Positions 35,393-46,700 of a DNA stretch of 64,000 nt are shown in pieces. A program made the translations under genes and the position numbers. Source of the DNA: JAAUTG01 sp964458705 (GTDB taxonomy: Bacteria; Bacteroidota; Bacteroidia; Chitinophagales; Saprospiraceae); NCBI GenBank assembly GCA_964458705.1, contig CAYWKD010000017.1, positions 9,563-73,562 of the forward strand, written 5' to 3'. The notes under the pieces were generated by a model. That model saw only the letters and a program-made list of their open reading frames with translations, was not told where the DNA came from and did not search any database. Positions within the stretch are counted from its first letter, which is position 1, and each line of letters opens with the position of its first letter.

Positions 35393-38300
35393 TCAAAATC
35401 TTACATTCACACCCGCAGTAAATACTTTCAACTGTGGATAACTTGCTAAGCCGTTAGTATTACGCAAATCTTGCTCTGGATCGAAACCTACATAATCCGT
35501 TACTGTAAATAAATTTGTTCCATTCAAGTATAGTCTTAGACTTTGAACAAAATTATCCTTAAACATTGTTGCTGGAAAATTGTAGCCAATTTGTAGGTTT
35601 TTTAATCTTAGATAACTCTTATCTGTCATAAACCAAGAGTGATTCACGTTGTAATTGATACCGCTTTGACCGATGCGAATTTTCGGAAGTGCAGCGTCTG
35701 GATTGCTTTCTGTCCAACGATCTCTCCAAATAGTTGACACACCGCCACTATTGTTAAATGGTGCATAAAAACGAGAAGTTTCAAATGTTTGAGCATCACC
35801 AACACCTTGCAGCAAAACAGCAATGTCAAAGCCTTTGAAATTGGCAGAAGCATTGATACCGTAAATCCATCTTGGATTATCCTGTCCTAGCACTTTGCGA
35901 TCATCGACTGTGATTATACCGTCACCATTCTCGTCCTTGTATTGTAAATCGCCAGGAGTTGGTGTGCCAAAAGCTGATTGATCTGGTGCTGCGTCAATTT
36001 CAGTTTGATTTTGAAAAATTCCAACAGCTTCAAGACCATACAAAGCATTAATCGGTTGACCTCTCTGTAAAATGAATGCACCCTGAAATACACGATCTGC
36101 ATCACCTAGTAAAGTAGGGTCAATAGAAAGCACTTCACTTTGCACTTGTGTTAAATTACCTCCAATTGTAAATCCAAAATTACCTATATTTTCTGTGTAG
36201 TTAGCAGAAACTTCCCAGCCTTCATTTCGCACTTCTGCAATATTCACGGTTGTTGGTTCACGTACTCCTGTTACGCCCGGATTATTCTGATCGAATAAAA
36301 TATCTTCTGCATCTCTGATGAAATAATCAGCCTCTAAACTCAATTTTCCAAAGAGCGCCATATTTATTCCAACATCAATTTGAGTTGTTGTTTCCCATTT
36401 GATATCCTTGTTGCCTAAACTCGTTTGAGCTGCTGCACCAACAATTGTTCCTCCAAAATTATAAGCAGGATCAAACGAAATATTTGCAGCAAATGGATAA
36501 TTACCAATTAGCTGGTTACCTAATTGTCCCCAAGAAGCACGCACCTTTAGAAAGTCTATAATATTGTTATCTGCTAAGAATGGTTCTCTTGAAAGTACCC
36601 AGCCTGCTGAGAAAGATGGAAAGGTTGCCCATCTGTTGTTAGTACCGAATCGAGAAGAGCCATCTCGACGTACATTAAATTCAAATAGATATTTATCATC
36701 AAGGATATAATTCACCCTGCCAAAGAATGAGCGCAATGCCCATTCTTGTGCACCACCATAGTTGGTTGAAGTTTCTGGGTTTCCTGTACTTAGGGCAGGC
36801 AGTGAATTAGATGGAATTTCTAGCCTAGATGCTCCGAAGAAACGCTCTTCATAACTTTCTTGATTAGCTCCTACAATAATTTTTAGATCGCTATTACCGA
36901 ACGATTTTTCATAAGTACCCTGAAACCAATAAGTTAGAGCAAGACTTTGAAAAAACTGATTCTCAAAGCGACGATTTTCCAGCCAGACTAAGCCTAAATC
37001 TCCTGTTCTCCAATCAAATGTTTCTATGCGTTTGTTAAAATAAATATCGTCATCCATCTGATAATTAGCTGCAAATGTTCCCCTTAATTTTAGTCCATCA
37101 ATTATCTCATACTCTGCATACATATTTCCTAAGAAGCGATTGTCATTTAAAGTTCTTGTCAACGCTTGCACTTCTGCTAAAATGTTTGGCGTAGAGAGTT
37201 CTATTGCGTCCAGTGTGCGATCTCGATCCGCTAAGCGTCCTTGATCGTCTAAAGCTGGGAAATTAGGCCCTAAACGAGTTGTTCTTGCTAGAAAACCTCC
37301 GTCTTGATTGACATTGTCCAAGTTAGAAATTTGACGACTCGCATAAATACTCGTCCCAATTTTAAAGCGGCTGTTAATCTCTGTATCCAGATTCAAACGA
37401 ATATTAAATCGCTCTGTTCCGTCGGTAAATTTTACTACTCCTTCATTTTGTAAATACCCCAGTGAGATATTGAAGTTTGTTTGTTCTCCTCCTCCTGAGA
37501 CAGAAAGATTATGCTGTTGAATAGCACCATTTTTTAATATTTCATCGAACCAGTTAGTGTTCGGACCGCTACCATACTGACTTATTACATCGTCTGGATA
37601 GAGCGGTTGTCCTCCAGAATTAATATCTGCTTCGTTACGAAGTTGCATAAACTCTTGCGAATCCCAAATATAATCTGGAACTAGAGCAACTTCTGATACT
37701 CCAGCGAAACCAGTGTAGTTGAAGGTCGGCTTTCTGTTCTTTTCCCCTCTTTTAGTAGTTACTAATACTACACCATTAGCAGCACGAGAACCGTAAATTG
37801 CAGCGGAAGCAGCATCTTTAAGTACCGTAATCGACTCAATGTCGTTAGGGTCAATATTACCAAATGGTGCTTCAATACCATCTACTAAAATGAGTGGATT
37901 TGAATTATTCAATGTACCAATACCTCTAATACGAATCGTTGCACCATCCTGTCCTGGCTCACCTGTGTTTTGGTTGACCCACACGCCTGTTACTTGACCT
38001 TGTAGCGCTTGTGAAGCATCCGTGATTGGTCGTGCTGCTAGTGCTTTAGCGGATACCACCCCAACTGAACCTGTTAGATTTTCTTTCTTTTGACTGCCAT
38101 AACCTGTTACTACTATTTCCGAAAGTAAAGCCACATCAGATGATAATGTAATTTCTATGCTAGCTTGATTACCTACTTCCACATCTTGGGTAGCATAGCC
38201 TGTGTAGCTGATTGTTAGAACATCTCCGTTATTAGCATCAATTGTGAAGTTACCATCAAAATCAGTAACTGTACCTGTGGATGTTCCTTTCACAAATACA

Positions 38301-38437
38301 CTCGCACCAATAAGTGGGTCGCCGTCTTCACTTGATACATTTCCGCTGATCTGCGCAGAAAGCGTTTGCACAAGAAATATAGTAAAAAACATCAGCGACA
38401 TAGAACTGTAGTGCATTTTTCGTTTTGTTCGTTTCAT
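35393..38437 (-). CDS. SusC/RagA TonB-linked outer membrane transporter
   Basis: The 1014-residue protein has a signal peptide, an N-terminal carboxypeptidase-regulatory-like domain (ISGNVSSEDGDPLIGASV, then a TVTDFDGNF turn), the SusC-type plug (EIVVTGYGSQKKENLTGSV, then IRIRGIGTLNNSNPLILVDG and NDIESITVLKDAASAAIYGSRAANG in pieces) and a 22-strand barrel ending FTAGVNVRF. It imports ligands captured by SusD with energy from TonB. It starts the long minus-strand locus. No linked anti-sigma factor or hybrid sensor is seen, unlike classical polysaccharide loci; the OmpR-type regulator downstream is the only candidate regulator. Confidence 0.96.
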   Translation of the reverse strand: MKRTKRKMHYSSMSLMFFTIFLVQTLSAQISGNVSSEDGDPLIGASVFVKGTSTGTVTDFDGNFTIDANNGDVLTISYTGYATQDVEVGNQASIEITLSSDVALLSEIVVTGYGSQKKENLTGSVGVVSAKALAARPITDASQALQGQVTGVWVNQNTGEPGQDGATIRIRGIGTLNNSNPLILVDGIEAPFGNIDPNDIESITVLKDAASAAIYGSRAANGVVLVTTKRGEKNRKPTFNYTGFAGVSEVALVPDYIWDSQEFMQLRNEADINSGGQPLYPDDVISQYGSGPNTNWFDEILKNGAIQQHNLSVSGGGEQTNFNISLGYLQNEGVVKFTDGTERFNIRLNLDTEINSRFKIGTSIYASRQISNLDNVNQDGGFLARTTRLGPNFPALDDQGRLADRDRTLDAIELSTPNILAEVQALTRTLNDNRFLGNMYAEYEIIDGLKLRGTFAANYQMDDDIYFNKRIETFDWRTGDLGLVWLENRRFENQFFQSLALTYWFQGTYEKSFGNSDLKIIVGANQESYEERFFGASRLEIPSNSLPALSTGNPETSTNYGGAQEWALRSFFGRVNYILDDKYLFEFNVRRDGSSRFGTNNRWATFPSFSAGWVLSREPFLADNNIIDFLKVRASWGQLGNQLIGNYPFAANISFDPAYNFGGTIVGAAAQTSLGNKDIKWETTTQIDVGINMALFGKLSLEADYFIRDAEDILFDQNNPGVTGVREPTTVNIAEVRNEGWEVSANYTENIGNFGFTIGGNLTQVQSEVLSIDPTLLGDADRVFQGAFILQRGQPINALYGLEAVGIFQNQTEIDAAPDQSAFGTPTPGDLQYKDENGDGIITVDDRKVLGQDNPRWIYGINASANFKGFDIAVLLQGVGDAQTFETSRFYAPFNNSGGVSTIWRDRWTESNPDAALPKIRIGQSGINYNVNHSWFMTDKSYLRLKNLQIGYNFPATMFKDNFVQSLRLYLNGTNLFTVTDYVGFDPEQDLRNTNGLASYPQLKVFTAGVNVRF

Positions 38438-38602
38438 AAGTAATGTGACGATTTGTTTAAAATATTTTTCTCGTTTCTTTATAAATAATATTTAAATATA
38501 GCATTCATTTTATTATTTCACACAAATTTCCTCACAAAATTTACAATTTTATGAGGAAAAATCATCGAATACGGAACAATAGTTGGAAATATACCTGCTC
38601 AC

Positions 38603-40216
38603 CTAGTCAATAATTCCTGCATAGTTGATCCCTGTCAGATAGTGTACATCACGATCGAAAGTGCTTAGATCACTCTGGTTGAATTTACTAAAATCATCGT
38701 AGCCACAAGCTCTTGAGATAACCTTCATTAATTCATTGGTAGCATGAAAGAAGTTGTACAGTTGTTGTGCTGACGCATCAATAACTAGTCGTTGGCGGAG
38801 ATGGTCTTTCATGGTTGCAATGCCAACTGGACAGTTATTCGTATTGCAAGCTCTCATTCCTAAGCAACCAATCGCCTGAATAGCAGCATTTGAGACGGCA
38901 ATAGCATCAGCTCCCAACATCAGGGCTTTTGCAAAGTCTTCTGCCACACGAAGTCCTCCAGTAATAATGAGTGTTATATCGGTTGCTCCTACTTTATCTA
39001 AGTGTTTTCTTGCTCTCGCCAATGCGGGAATGGTCGGCACATTAATATTATTTCTGAGAATAGTTGGTGCGGCTCCAGTTCCTCCACCTCGACCATCTAA
39101 GATGATATAATCTACACCTACTTCCAATGCAAAATCAATATCTGCTTCAATATGACTAGCAGCAATTTTGAATCCAATTGGAATCCCCCCTGTTAATGAG
39201 CGTACTTCTTTTGCAATTTCTTGAAAATCGCTGGGAGTCTTCAAATCGGGAAAAGCAGCTGGAGAAATGGCAGCTTGTCCGGATTTCAAGCCTCTGACTT
39301 CAGCAATTTCGGGGGTAACTTTATTGGCTGGTAAGTGACCTCCAGTGCCTGTTTTTGCACCTTGTCCTCCCTTAAAGTGAAAGGCTTGTACTTTTGCTAC
39401 TTTTTCAAAAGAAAAGCCGAATTTACTTGAAGCTAATTCATAAAAATATTTAGAGTTATTTTCTTGTTCTTCTGGCAGCATACCGCCTTCTCCACTACAA
39501 ATGCCTGTTCCTGACAATTCTGCACCTCTTGAAAGCGCTATTTTTGCCTCTTTAGATAAGGCACCATAGCTCATGTCTGAGACAAAAATTGGCATTTCTA
39601 ATACTAACGGTTTTCGAGCATTTTTGCCAATAATGGTTTTGGTGTTTACTTCTTCATCATCCAGCAATGGCCGAGTAGCTAATTGTGCAGGCAGGAATTG
39701 AATATTCTCCCATTTTGGCAAGGTGTTTCTATCTACGCCCATTGCCGCTGAAGGTCCGTGATGACCATATTTTTTCAAGCCATTTTGTGCTAAATGCTTT
39801 ATGTAATCAGTATAAGGCTCAGTACTTTCAGGATGAGTATCAGCATACTGCCCTAGATATTGATCTCTGTTGAAAGGTTGAGGGTGTTCAGCTAGATAAT
39901 CATTGATCTCTGCCTCATCTATCATCACATTTCCATCTTCAACAGTAGCTGTAAATTTATGTAGTACCTCTTGATTATCATATTCGCTCACCCCTGTGTC
40001 GTAGCGATAATCCCAGCCATGTAATCCACATATAATATTATCTCCGTCTATATGCCCGTCTGCCATTAATGCTCCTCTGTGCAAACATCGTCCATACAGC
40101 ACTGAAATATTTTCATCATATCTAATAGCTACTAAATCTAGTCCATTAATTTGATAAGCAGCAGGTTGTCGATCTTCTAGCTTACTGAAATAACAAAGTC
40201 TTATTGGTTGTTGCAT
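38603..40216 (-). CDS. Rieske domain fused to FMN-binding glutamate synthase-like domain
   Basis: The 537-residue protein has an N-terminal Rieske [2Fe-2S] module (C44-x-H46 and C63-x2-H66 in CGLHGWDY), a linker of about 60 residues, then a GltS-type FMN barrel. The barrel shows GGQGAKTGTGGHLPANKVTPE in adjacent pieces, GGGTGAAP, and the [3Fe-4S] cysteines of CLGMRACNTNNCPVGIAT. The glutaminase domain of true glutamate synthase is missing. Stand-alone GltB2-like proteins are common; the Rieske fusion suggests an electron path from a reductase or the quinone pool to FMN. It has no signal peptide, so it is cytoplasmic. Substrate unknown. Confidence 0.9.
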   Translation of the reverse strand: MQQPIRLCYFSKLEDRQPAAYQINGLDLVAIRYDENISVLYGRCLHRGALMADGHIDGDNIICGLHGWDYRYDTGVSEYDNQEVLHKFTATVEDGNVMIDEAEINDYLAEHPQPFNRDQYLGQYADTHPESTEPYTDYIKHLAQNGLKKYGHHGPSAAMGVDRNTLPKWENIQFLPAQLATRPLLDDEEVNTKTIIGKNARKPLVLEMPIFVSDMSYGALSKEAKIALSRGAELSGTGICSGEGGMLPEEQENNSKYFYELASSKFGFSFEKVAKVQAFHFKGGQGAKTGTGGHLPANKVTPEIAEVRGLKSGQAAISPAAFPDLKTPSDFQEIAKEVRSLTGGIPIGFKIAASHIEADIDFALEVGVDYIILDGRGGGTGAAPTILRNNINVPTIPALARARKHLDKVGATDITLIITGGLRVAEDFAKALMLGADAIAVSNAAIQAIGCLGMRACNTNNCPVGIATMKDHLRQRLVIDASAQQLYNFFHATNELMKVISRACGYDDFSKFNQSDLSTFDRDVHYLTGINYAGIID

Positions 40217-40292
40217 TTTTATAATTTTCCAAATTTGTAATATTGATTCGTGACGAATAACTAAGAGAGGAAAAATTGATCTACTTTTTTGC

Positions 40293-41255
40293 TTACTCCC
40301 CTACCCCACAAATTCCAAAAGTACCTACTTCTTTCTGGATAAAATCATGCACTAGTTGTTTATATTCTTGTGGGCGATTAATGACATCCATGACATGATC
40401 CGAACCCCAGTCTGTGTGGTGAAATTCACTTGTTTCAGGATTTAGCTGCTGAGAAATATTAACCGATTGATGAGAGGCGGTTGCGGAGTCGTCCTGTGAA
40501 TGAATCAAAAATACAGGTTCTACAATATCATCGGCTGCTTCTAGTGGGCTTGCATCTTCATAGTTGATATCTGCTTGTATTTCAACAAACCACATTACTG
40601 CGGGTGCAAGTGCCTTTACCCAAGTGCCGTAATCTCTATAAGCACGCTCAAAAATAGCGGAGTGCCAATCTTGATAAGGGGAATCTGCTACAATAAATGC
40701 AACATCTTTATCTAAAGCTCCTGCCATTAAAGCGGTAGCTGCACCCCATGATTCACCTACCCAAGCTATTTGTTTGTCTGTGAAGTTTGTTTTTTTCTGC
40801 AACCAATCAGTTGCTGCAATCAAATCCATTTTTTCTTTAATTCCTGCTGTCGGATGTTCCCCTCCTGATTCGTTATGCGCTCTATGATCATAAATTACAA
40901 AATCACAGCCACATTCCCAGAAAATAGGAGCATATTTTAACATATTGACACGCATTCTACCGTAACCATGTGACAAAACTACTCCACAATTAATGCTGTC
41001 CATAGGGTGCTGAAAGTACCATCCTTTTATGCTAGTGCTATCTTCCGAAGTAGTCGTAAATATCTCGGGACTGGAAAACTGGCTCATCACTTCTTCGTAA
41101 GTTGTATTCCATGAGTTGCGAATGATTTCTTTTTCGGCTTCTAGAGTGTTGGCGTTAGGGGTTAGAATGACACTGGAGAAATAATAAGAGACGCCTAGAA
41201 ATGCGGCTAAGAATAAAATAAGTATAGCAATTAAGCCAATGCGAATGAATTTCAT
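40293..41255 (-). CDS. Membrane-anchored alpha/beta hydrolase
   Basis: The 320-residue protein has an N-terminal hydrophobic anchor (about 5-30) and an alpha/beta-hydrolase fold. The oxyanion motif is LSHGYGR (94-100) and the nucleophile elbow is GESWG with Ser169; the likely acid is in LIHSQDDS (around 253) and the catalytic His in WGSDHVMD (around 291). It resembles the BAAT/YqkD-like serine hydrolases that face the periplasm. Substrate is unknown. It is transcribed away from folP, with the two starts about 90 bases apart. Confidence 0.85.
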   Translation of the reverse strand: MKFIRIGLIAILILFLAAFLGVSYYFSSVILTPNANTLEAEKEIIRNSWNTTYEEVMSQFSSPEIFTTTSEDSTSIKGWYFQHPMDSINCGVVLSHGYGRMRVNMLKYAPIFWECGCDFVIYDHRAHNESGGEHPTAGIKEKMDLIAATDWLQKKTNFTDKQIAWVGESWGAATALMAGALDKDVAFIVADSPYQDWHSAIFERAYRDYGTWVKALAPAVMWFVEIQADINYEDASPLEAADDIVEPVFLIHSQDDSATASHQSVNISQQLNPETSEFHHTDWGSDHVMDVINRPQEYKQLVHDFIQKEVGTFGICGVGE

Positions 41256-41345
41256 GGTAAGGATAATTTTATTGCCACAAGATAAGAATTTCAGCAGTTG
41301 GAAAACAAATTAGCTCAAAAAACTCTTTTTTATCGAAAAATATCT

Positions 41346-42191
41346 ATGCTCAATCCAACAAAGACGATCAACTGTAAAGGGCAATTACTTTCTTTGGAAA
41401 AGCCAATTGTGATGGGCGTTTTAAATGTAACCCCTGATTCCTTTTACGATGGTGGAAAGTACAAGAAGAAGGAAGCAGCACTTCAGCAAGTCGAACAGAT
41501 GTTGAAAGAAGGTGCAAGTATTATTGATGTTGGAGGTATGTCCTCCCGTCCAGGTGCAGAAATTACGCCTTTAGACGAGGAGTTAAAGCGAGTCATTCCA
41601 GCCGTTGAGATGATTCATCAATACTTTCCTGATGCCATCATCTCCGTTGACACCATTCGAGCAGAAGTAGCTAAAAAAGCTGTGGCAGCAGGAGCAAGCA
41701 TGATAAATGATATATCAGCCGGCAGTTTAGATGAAGCACTTTATCAAACTGTTGCAGACTTGGGCGTACCGTATGTGTTAATGCACATGAGTGGCAATCC
41801 TAAAACCATGCAACACAACCCAACCTACGAAGATGTCGTAGAGGAAGTGTTAGATTTCTTAATTGCAGAAGTAGGTAAGTTGCGTGCATTGGGCGTAAAA
41901 GATATTATTGTTGATCCCGGTTTTGGATTCGGAAAAACAGTACTGCAAAATTATACCCTCCTTAAAAATCTTCAGGCTTTTCAGATCATGGACTTACCTA
42001 TTTTAATTGGAGTTTCTAGGAAGTCGATGATCTATAAACTACTAAATATCACAGCCCAAGAAGCCTTAAATGGCACTTCTGTTCTAAATTTACTAGCATT
42101 GCAGCAAAATGTAAAAATACTTCGAGTTCACGATGTAAAAGAAGCGATGCAAGTCATTCAACTCTGGGAAATGTACGAGAAAGCGGGATAA
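41346..42191 (+). CDS. folP: Dihydropteroate synthase
   Basis: I use the ATG at 41346 (MLNPTKTINCKG); an in-frame TTG 48 bases upstream would add an unrelated stretch. The 281-residue TIM barrel has all pterin and pABA motifs: MGVLNVTPDSFYDGG, GGMSSRPGA, SVDTIRAEVA, NDISAG, DPGFGFGKT and GVSRKSMI. It joins dihydropterin pyrophosphate with p-aminobenzoate in folate synthesis and is the sulfonamide target. Transcribed divergently from the hydrolase gene. Confidence 0.95.
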   Translation: MLNPTKTINCKGQLLSLEKPIVMGVLNVTPDSFYDGGKYKKKEAALQQVEQMLKEGASIIDVGGMSSRPGAEITPLDEELKRVIPAVEMIHQYFPDAIISVDTIRAEVAKKAVAAGASMINDISAGSLDEALYQTVADLGVPYVLMHMSGNPKTMQHNPTYEDVVEEVLDFLIAEVGKLRALGVKDIIVDPGFGFGKTVLQNYTLLKNLQAFQIMDLPILIGVSRKSMIYKLLNITAQEALNGTSVLNLLALQQNVKILRVHDVKEAMQVIQLWEMYEKAG

Positions 42192-42272
42192 AAAATAAAG
42201 TAAAACATGACAAAAATCATTCTTAATTAACTTAAAGAAAACTTATGTTTAGCTAACAAAACGAACCATACT

Positions 42273-42767
42273 ATGACGAGTATAAAGCTACGTCCAAGAT
42301 TCAAATATTATTCTCAATATGAACCCACTGAAATCCAAGAAAGAGTCAAAAAGCACTTAGAGTTAGATGACCGTTGTATTGGTACTGTTATTGACGGGCA
42401 TATCGTATTGAAAATTGCCCCCGAAGAATATCACTACTGGTCGCCACAACTAAGTCTTTCGTTAGAAATTGAAAAAGCGGGGACATTGGTACGAGGTCTC
42501 TACGGCCCCAATCCTAATGTGTGGGTATTGTTCGTTTTCGGATATGGAATTATTGCTTTTACAGTTTTATTTATCGGAATTATAGGTCTTTCTAGGTGGA
42601 GTTTGGGAATGAATGCTCCTATTCTTTGGATGCTTCCAATCTTAGGTAGTGCTGCTCTAGCTTTATACATCATTGGTCAGTTTGGTCAAAAAATAGGTGC
42701 AGAGCAACTTTTTACCTTACATCATTTTTTAGAAAATGCTCTGGAAGAGAGAGTTCATGTACACTAG
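42273..42767 (+). CDS. Small membrane protein of unknown function
   Basis: I do not recognise this 164-residue protein. Residues 1-80 form a soluble N-terminal part with alternating charged and hydrophobic stretches (LELDDRCIGTVIDGHIVLKI), followed by two strongly hydrophobic segments at about 84-106 and 114-136 and a short His-rich end (EERVHVH). The layout suggests a two-helix inner-membrane protein with both large ends on the same side. It follows folP on the same strand after 81 bases. The starting ATG and codon use look genuine. Confidence 0.7.
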   Translation: MTSIKLRPRFKYYSQYEPTEIQERVKKHLELDDRCIGTVIDGHIVLKIAPEEYHYWSPQLSLSLEIEKAGTLVRGLYGPNPNVWVLFVFGYGIIAFTVLFIGIIGLSRWSLGMNAPILWMLPILGSAALALYIIGQFGQKIGAEQLFTLHHFLENALEERVHVH

Positions 42768-42939
42768 AATAAAACTAATACTATTTGAAATTATAGCCGC
42801 AACTTTTCAAATTGATGCTTACTTTTGTATTTTAAGTGCTGGAATTGTATCTATTTGCCTCAGATTAGAACTCTAAGTACTTAAATAATCAGGCAGATAC
42901 TTCACTGTACAATGTTGAATTCCCAATTGAATAAACGAA

Positions 42940-43488
42940 ATGGAGAAAAAAATAGAGAAAAAATTAAATCAATTAGATGAGGATTTACGCTTGCTTCTTA
43001 CCGATCTGGACGGTTATTCTGAAAAAAAGCTCAATTTAAAGCCTCAACCGAATGCTTGGTCAGTGTTCCAGGTCATGCACCACTTGACTTTGTCTGAGCA
43101 AGTCTCACTGCGCTATGTTCAAAAAAAGTTGAGTTTTAAGCCAGAATTGAAAAAAGCTGGAATTGCTACCAGTCTCAGGCGATCGCTTTTGAAAGTCTAT
43201 CTAAAAGCTCCAATCAAAGTCAAAGCTCCTGCCCCTGTTGCCACTGATATGCCTGATATTTTCACCTTTTGGGAAGTCGCCAAAGCATGGAAGCAAGAAC
43301 GTCAAGCCTTGAGGGAGTTATTAGTTGCTCTACCAGTAGAGGTATTCGATAAAGAAATTTATAAGCATCCAATGGTTGGAAAAGTAACGTTGAGCACCAT
43401 GCTTGATTTTTTTCAAGATCACTTTAACCGCCACAAGAAGCAGATATATCGGACACTGAACGCAGTTGATGCCGTTAAAGTAAAGTGA
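42940..43488 (+). CDS. DinB superfamily protein
   Basis: The 182-residue protein has the DinB/YfiT-like four-helix layout: NAWSVFQVMHHLTLSEQ with the first metal His pair, then a middle helix WEVAKAWKQERQALRELL, and the terminal DHFNRHKKQI with the other metal histidines. DinB-fold proteins bind a divalent metal and many act as thiol-dependent S-transferases or hydrolases; no specific substrate is apparent. It stands alone, 172 bases after the previous gene. Confidence 0.8.
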   Translation: MEKKIEKKLNQLDEDLRLLLTDLDGYSEKKLNLKPQPNAWSVFQVMHHLTLSEQVSLRYVQKKLSFKPELKKAGIATSLRRSLLKVYLKAPIKVKAPAPVATDMPDIFTFWEVAKAWKQERQALRELLVALPVEVFDKEIYKHPMVGKVTLSTMLDFFQDHFNRHKKQIYRTLNAVDAVKVK

Positions 43489-43760
43489 ATTGAAAGTCTC
43501 TCGTTAGTTGTAAGTTTCATGATAAGCCCTCACTTAAATGGCAAAATAGATACTATAAAAAATAAAAGAAAGCAATAGAATTCTACTATACCAAAAAACC
43601 ACTATTGCCACTTCGGTATGATCTTTGGCAGTAAAGTATGAGCAAAAGGCGCAACCAAACTTACTCTTCCAGTCTGTTGTTATTATTGTAAACATAAATT
43701 TAACACCTCGACAAGTACCTAAAAGTTTAATTTTAGCGTCTTAGTCAAAAATCACCTAAT
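43489..43760. other. Intergenic stretch without a recognised feature
   Basis: I see no gene, hairpin or repeat that stands out in this 272-base AT-rich stretch between the DinB-like gene and the AsmA-like gene. It presumably holds the AsmA promoter. Confidence 0.5.
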
Positions 43761-46700
43761 ATGAAATTGCTTAAAAGGCTTGGACTATTTCTACTAATTA
43801 TACTTGTCTTACTGATTGGTACTGCTATTGCTGTGCCTATTATATTCAAAGATCAAATTACTGAATTTGCCAAAGCAAAAATTAACGATAATATCGAAGC
43901 AGTTGTTGATTTTGAATCTGCTGGACTATCTTTTTTCAGAAGTTTTCCCAACCTCAACTTCCGGTTAAATAACTTTTCAGTAGAAGGTCAAGACAATTTT
44001 GAAGGAACTACATTAGCAGCAGGAACGCATTTTGATCTGTCGGTTAATCCTTTTTCGATTATATACCCACCTATTGAAGTCAAGTCTGTTCAATTAGACC
44101 AACCTATTGTAGATGTTTATGTATTGGAAGATGGCAGCACCAATTATGACATCTTCGGTGAAAGTGAAACAACTGCAGCATCAACGGATTATATTATCAA
44201 TTTACAGTCTTATAAAATTAATGATGGTTCAATTGCCTACATAGATAAAACACTTGGATTGAAGTCAAATCTAACGGGATTAAACCACAGCGGGAAAGGT
44301 AATTTTTCAACTTCCATTTTTGATTTAGATACTAAAACTTCTATTGAGCACACCACAATAAGTTACGGTGGCATCACTTACTTGGACAGTGCCACTGTTG
44401 CTTTGAATGCAATTATTAATGCAGACTTGAACAATCAAAAATATACGATTAAGGAAAATGAATTATTTATCAATGAACTGCAACTAAATGTAGATGGCTA
44501 CACACAATTGAATGAGGAAGATATTGAGTTGACTTGCTCTTTTAATGCACCTGAAAATGAATTCAAGCATTTACTTTCTCTACTGCCAAATGCTTATACA
44601 GAGGACTTTAGAAAAGTGAAAGCGAGTGGGCAATTCCAGTTCAATGGCACAATCGATGGAAAATACATAGCAGCTAAGGAGCGTTATCCAAGTTTTGTAG
44701 TCAATCTTGAAGTAAATAATGGAGATTTTCAATATCCTGATCTGCCAATGGGCATCACAGCTATCAACACTAAAGTCAATATTCGCAATCCAGGTGGTAG
44801 CTTGGATGCAACAATAGTAGATGCGGAAAATTTTGCAATTAAGGTAGGTGGAGACCCTGTGGAGGGTTACCTAAAATTGAGTACTCCTCTTTCTGACCCC
44901 AATATTGATACTCGCATCAAAGGAGATTTGAATTTAGCCAATTTGGTAAAAGCCTACCCGATGGAAGGAGTACAAGAGTTAGCAGGTAGGGTTATTGCAG
45001 ATGTTACTGCCAAGGCAAAAGAGTCTGATATTGAAAAGGGATTCTACGAAAAGGTCAATATTGCAGGAGAATTGAATATACAGGATGTACTGTACGTCAG
45101 CAATGATTTACCAAATGTAAGTATCAAAAATGCTAGTTTTCAATTCGCACCTTCTGCGGTAAATATCAACAAATTAGATGCTCGATTGGGCAAGAGCGAT
45201 CTAATGGCATCAGGGAAGATTTATAATCCGCTTGCTTATTTAGCTAAAGACCAAGTAGTTAAAGGCGAAATAAATATTCGTTCCAATTATTTTTTGGTGG
45301 ATGAGTGGATGACGACTAGTGAAGAGGAAATAATTTCAAGCGACCAACCTAAGAAAGAAGAAAGTATCAGCGACCAGTTTGATCTAAATATCCAAGCAGA
45401 TTTTAATGAAATAGATTACAGCACTTACAAATTGAGTAACTTAATCGCAGATGCTAATATCACTGCTAACAACCTAAAGCTAAACAAGCTAGATACAAAA
45501 GTGAATGGAAGTGATCTTATTGCCTCAGGATCGGCTGCCAATCTTTACAATTTTATTTTTAATGACGGCTTGTTAACAGGTGCATTCAAACTAGATGCGA
45601 ATATTTTTGACATCGACCAGTTGCTAGGGACAGCGTCTGAAATAGGAGACTCCATCAGTACAACATTTGAAGTACCTGATTATCGCTATGATTTAGATTT
45701 AGACGTAAATGCTAAAAAGGTGATTTACGCCCCTTATCAACTCAGCAATTTTACTGCCAAGGCTGATGTTACAGAAAACAAAGTTGGACTGCTTAATTTT
45801 GAAACCAACATTTTTGATGGTAATATCAGTGGAGATGGTGAAATTTATAACTATTTGGAATACGCATTAGCTGGGGATACTGTGCGCGGAACTTTTAATT
45901 TGAATTCAAAATTCTTAAACCTCAATTCTTTACTAGCTTCCGAAGAATATACATCAAATATTGGAGATAAAACGCCTGAACAAGCACAGCCAGAAGACCT
46001 AGAAGCTTACATTCTACCTAAGACATGGAACTTTAGTTTCAAAGGCAATTTAGACCAAGTGCTCTATACAGATATGAGCATCCGCAATATGACTGGCAAT
46101 ATCACTATTCAAAATGGCATATTGCTATTTGAAGATACGCAAGGAGATATATTAGAGGGTAAAATGGTAGTAACGGGCGGATACGATACTTCTGATCCTG
46201 AGGCACCTAGTATGAATATTAAGCTAAACTTAGCAGCAATTAGCTTTGCTTCCGCATTCAATACTTTTAATACGTTTAAAGAGCTTGCTCCGATTGGACA
46301 GTTTATTGATGGTAAGCTAACTACAGTCCTATTATTTTCTAGCGTGCTAGGTAAAGACATGATGCCCGATCTCAAAACGATCAATGCAGAAGGTTTCATC
46401 CAAACTTTTGATGCCATCGTAAAAAACTTTAAACCACTGCAAGAAGTTGGCAACCAGTTGCAAACAGATATTTTTGAATCAGTGCCATTAGATGATACAA
46501 AGAATTGGTTTACTGTAAAAGACGGTACAATTACGCTAGAAGAAGCCAATTTTAAACTAAAAGATATAGACCTAAAAGTAAGTGGTACGCATGGCTTAAA
46601 TCAAGTAATGAAATATGAAATTGAAGCAGTCATTCCTCGTGAAAAACTGGGTAGCGCAGCAAATAAAGGATTGGGACTGCTCGAAAGTAAAGCTAAACAA

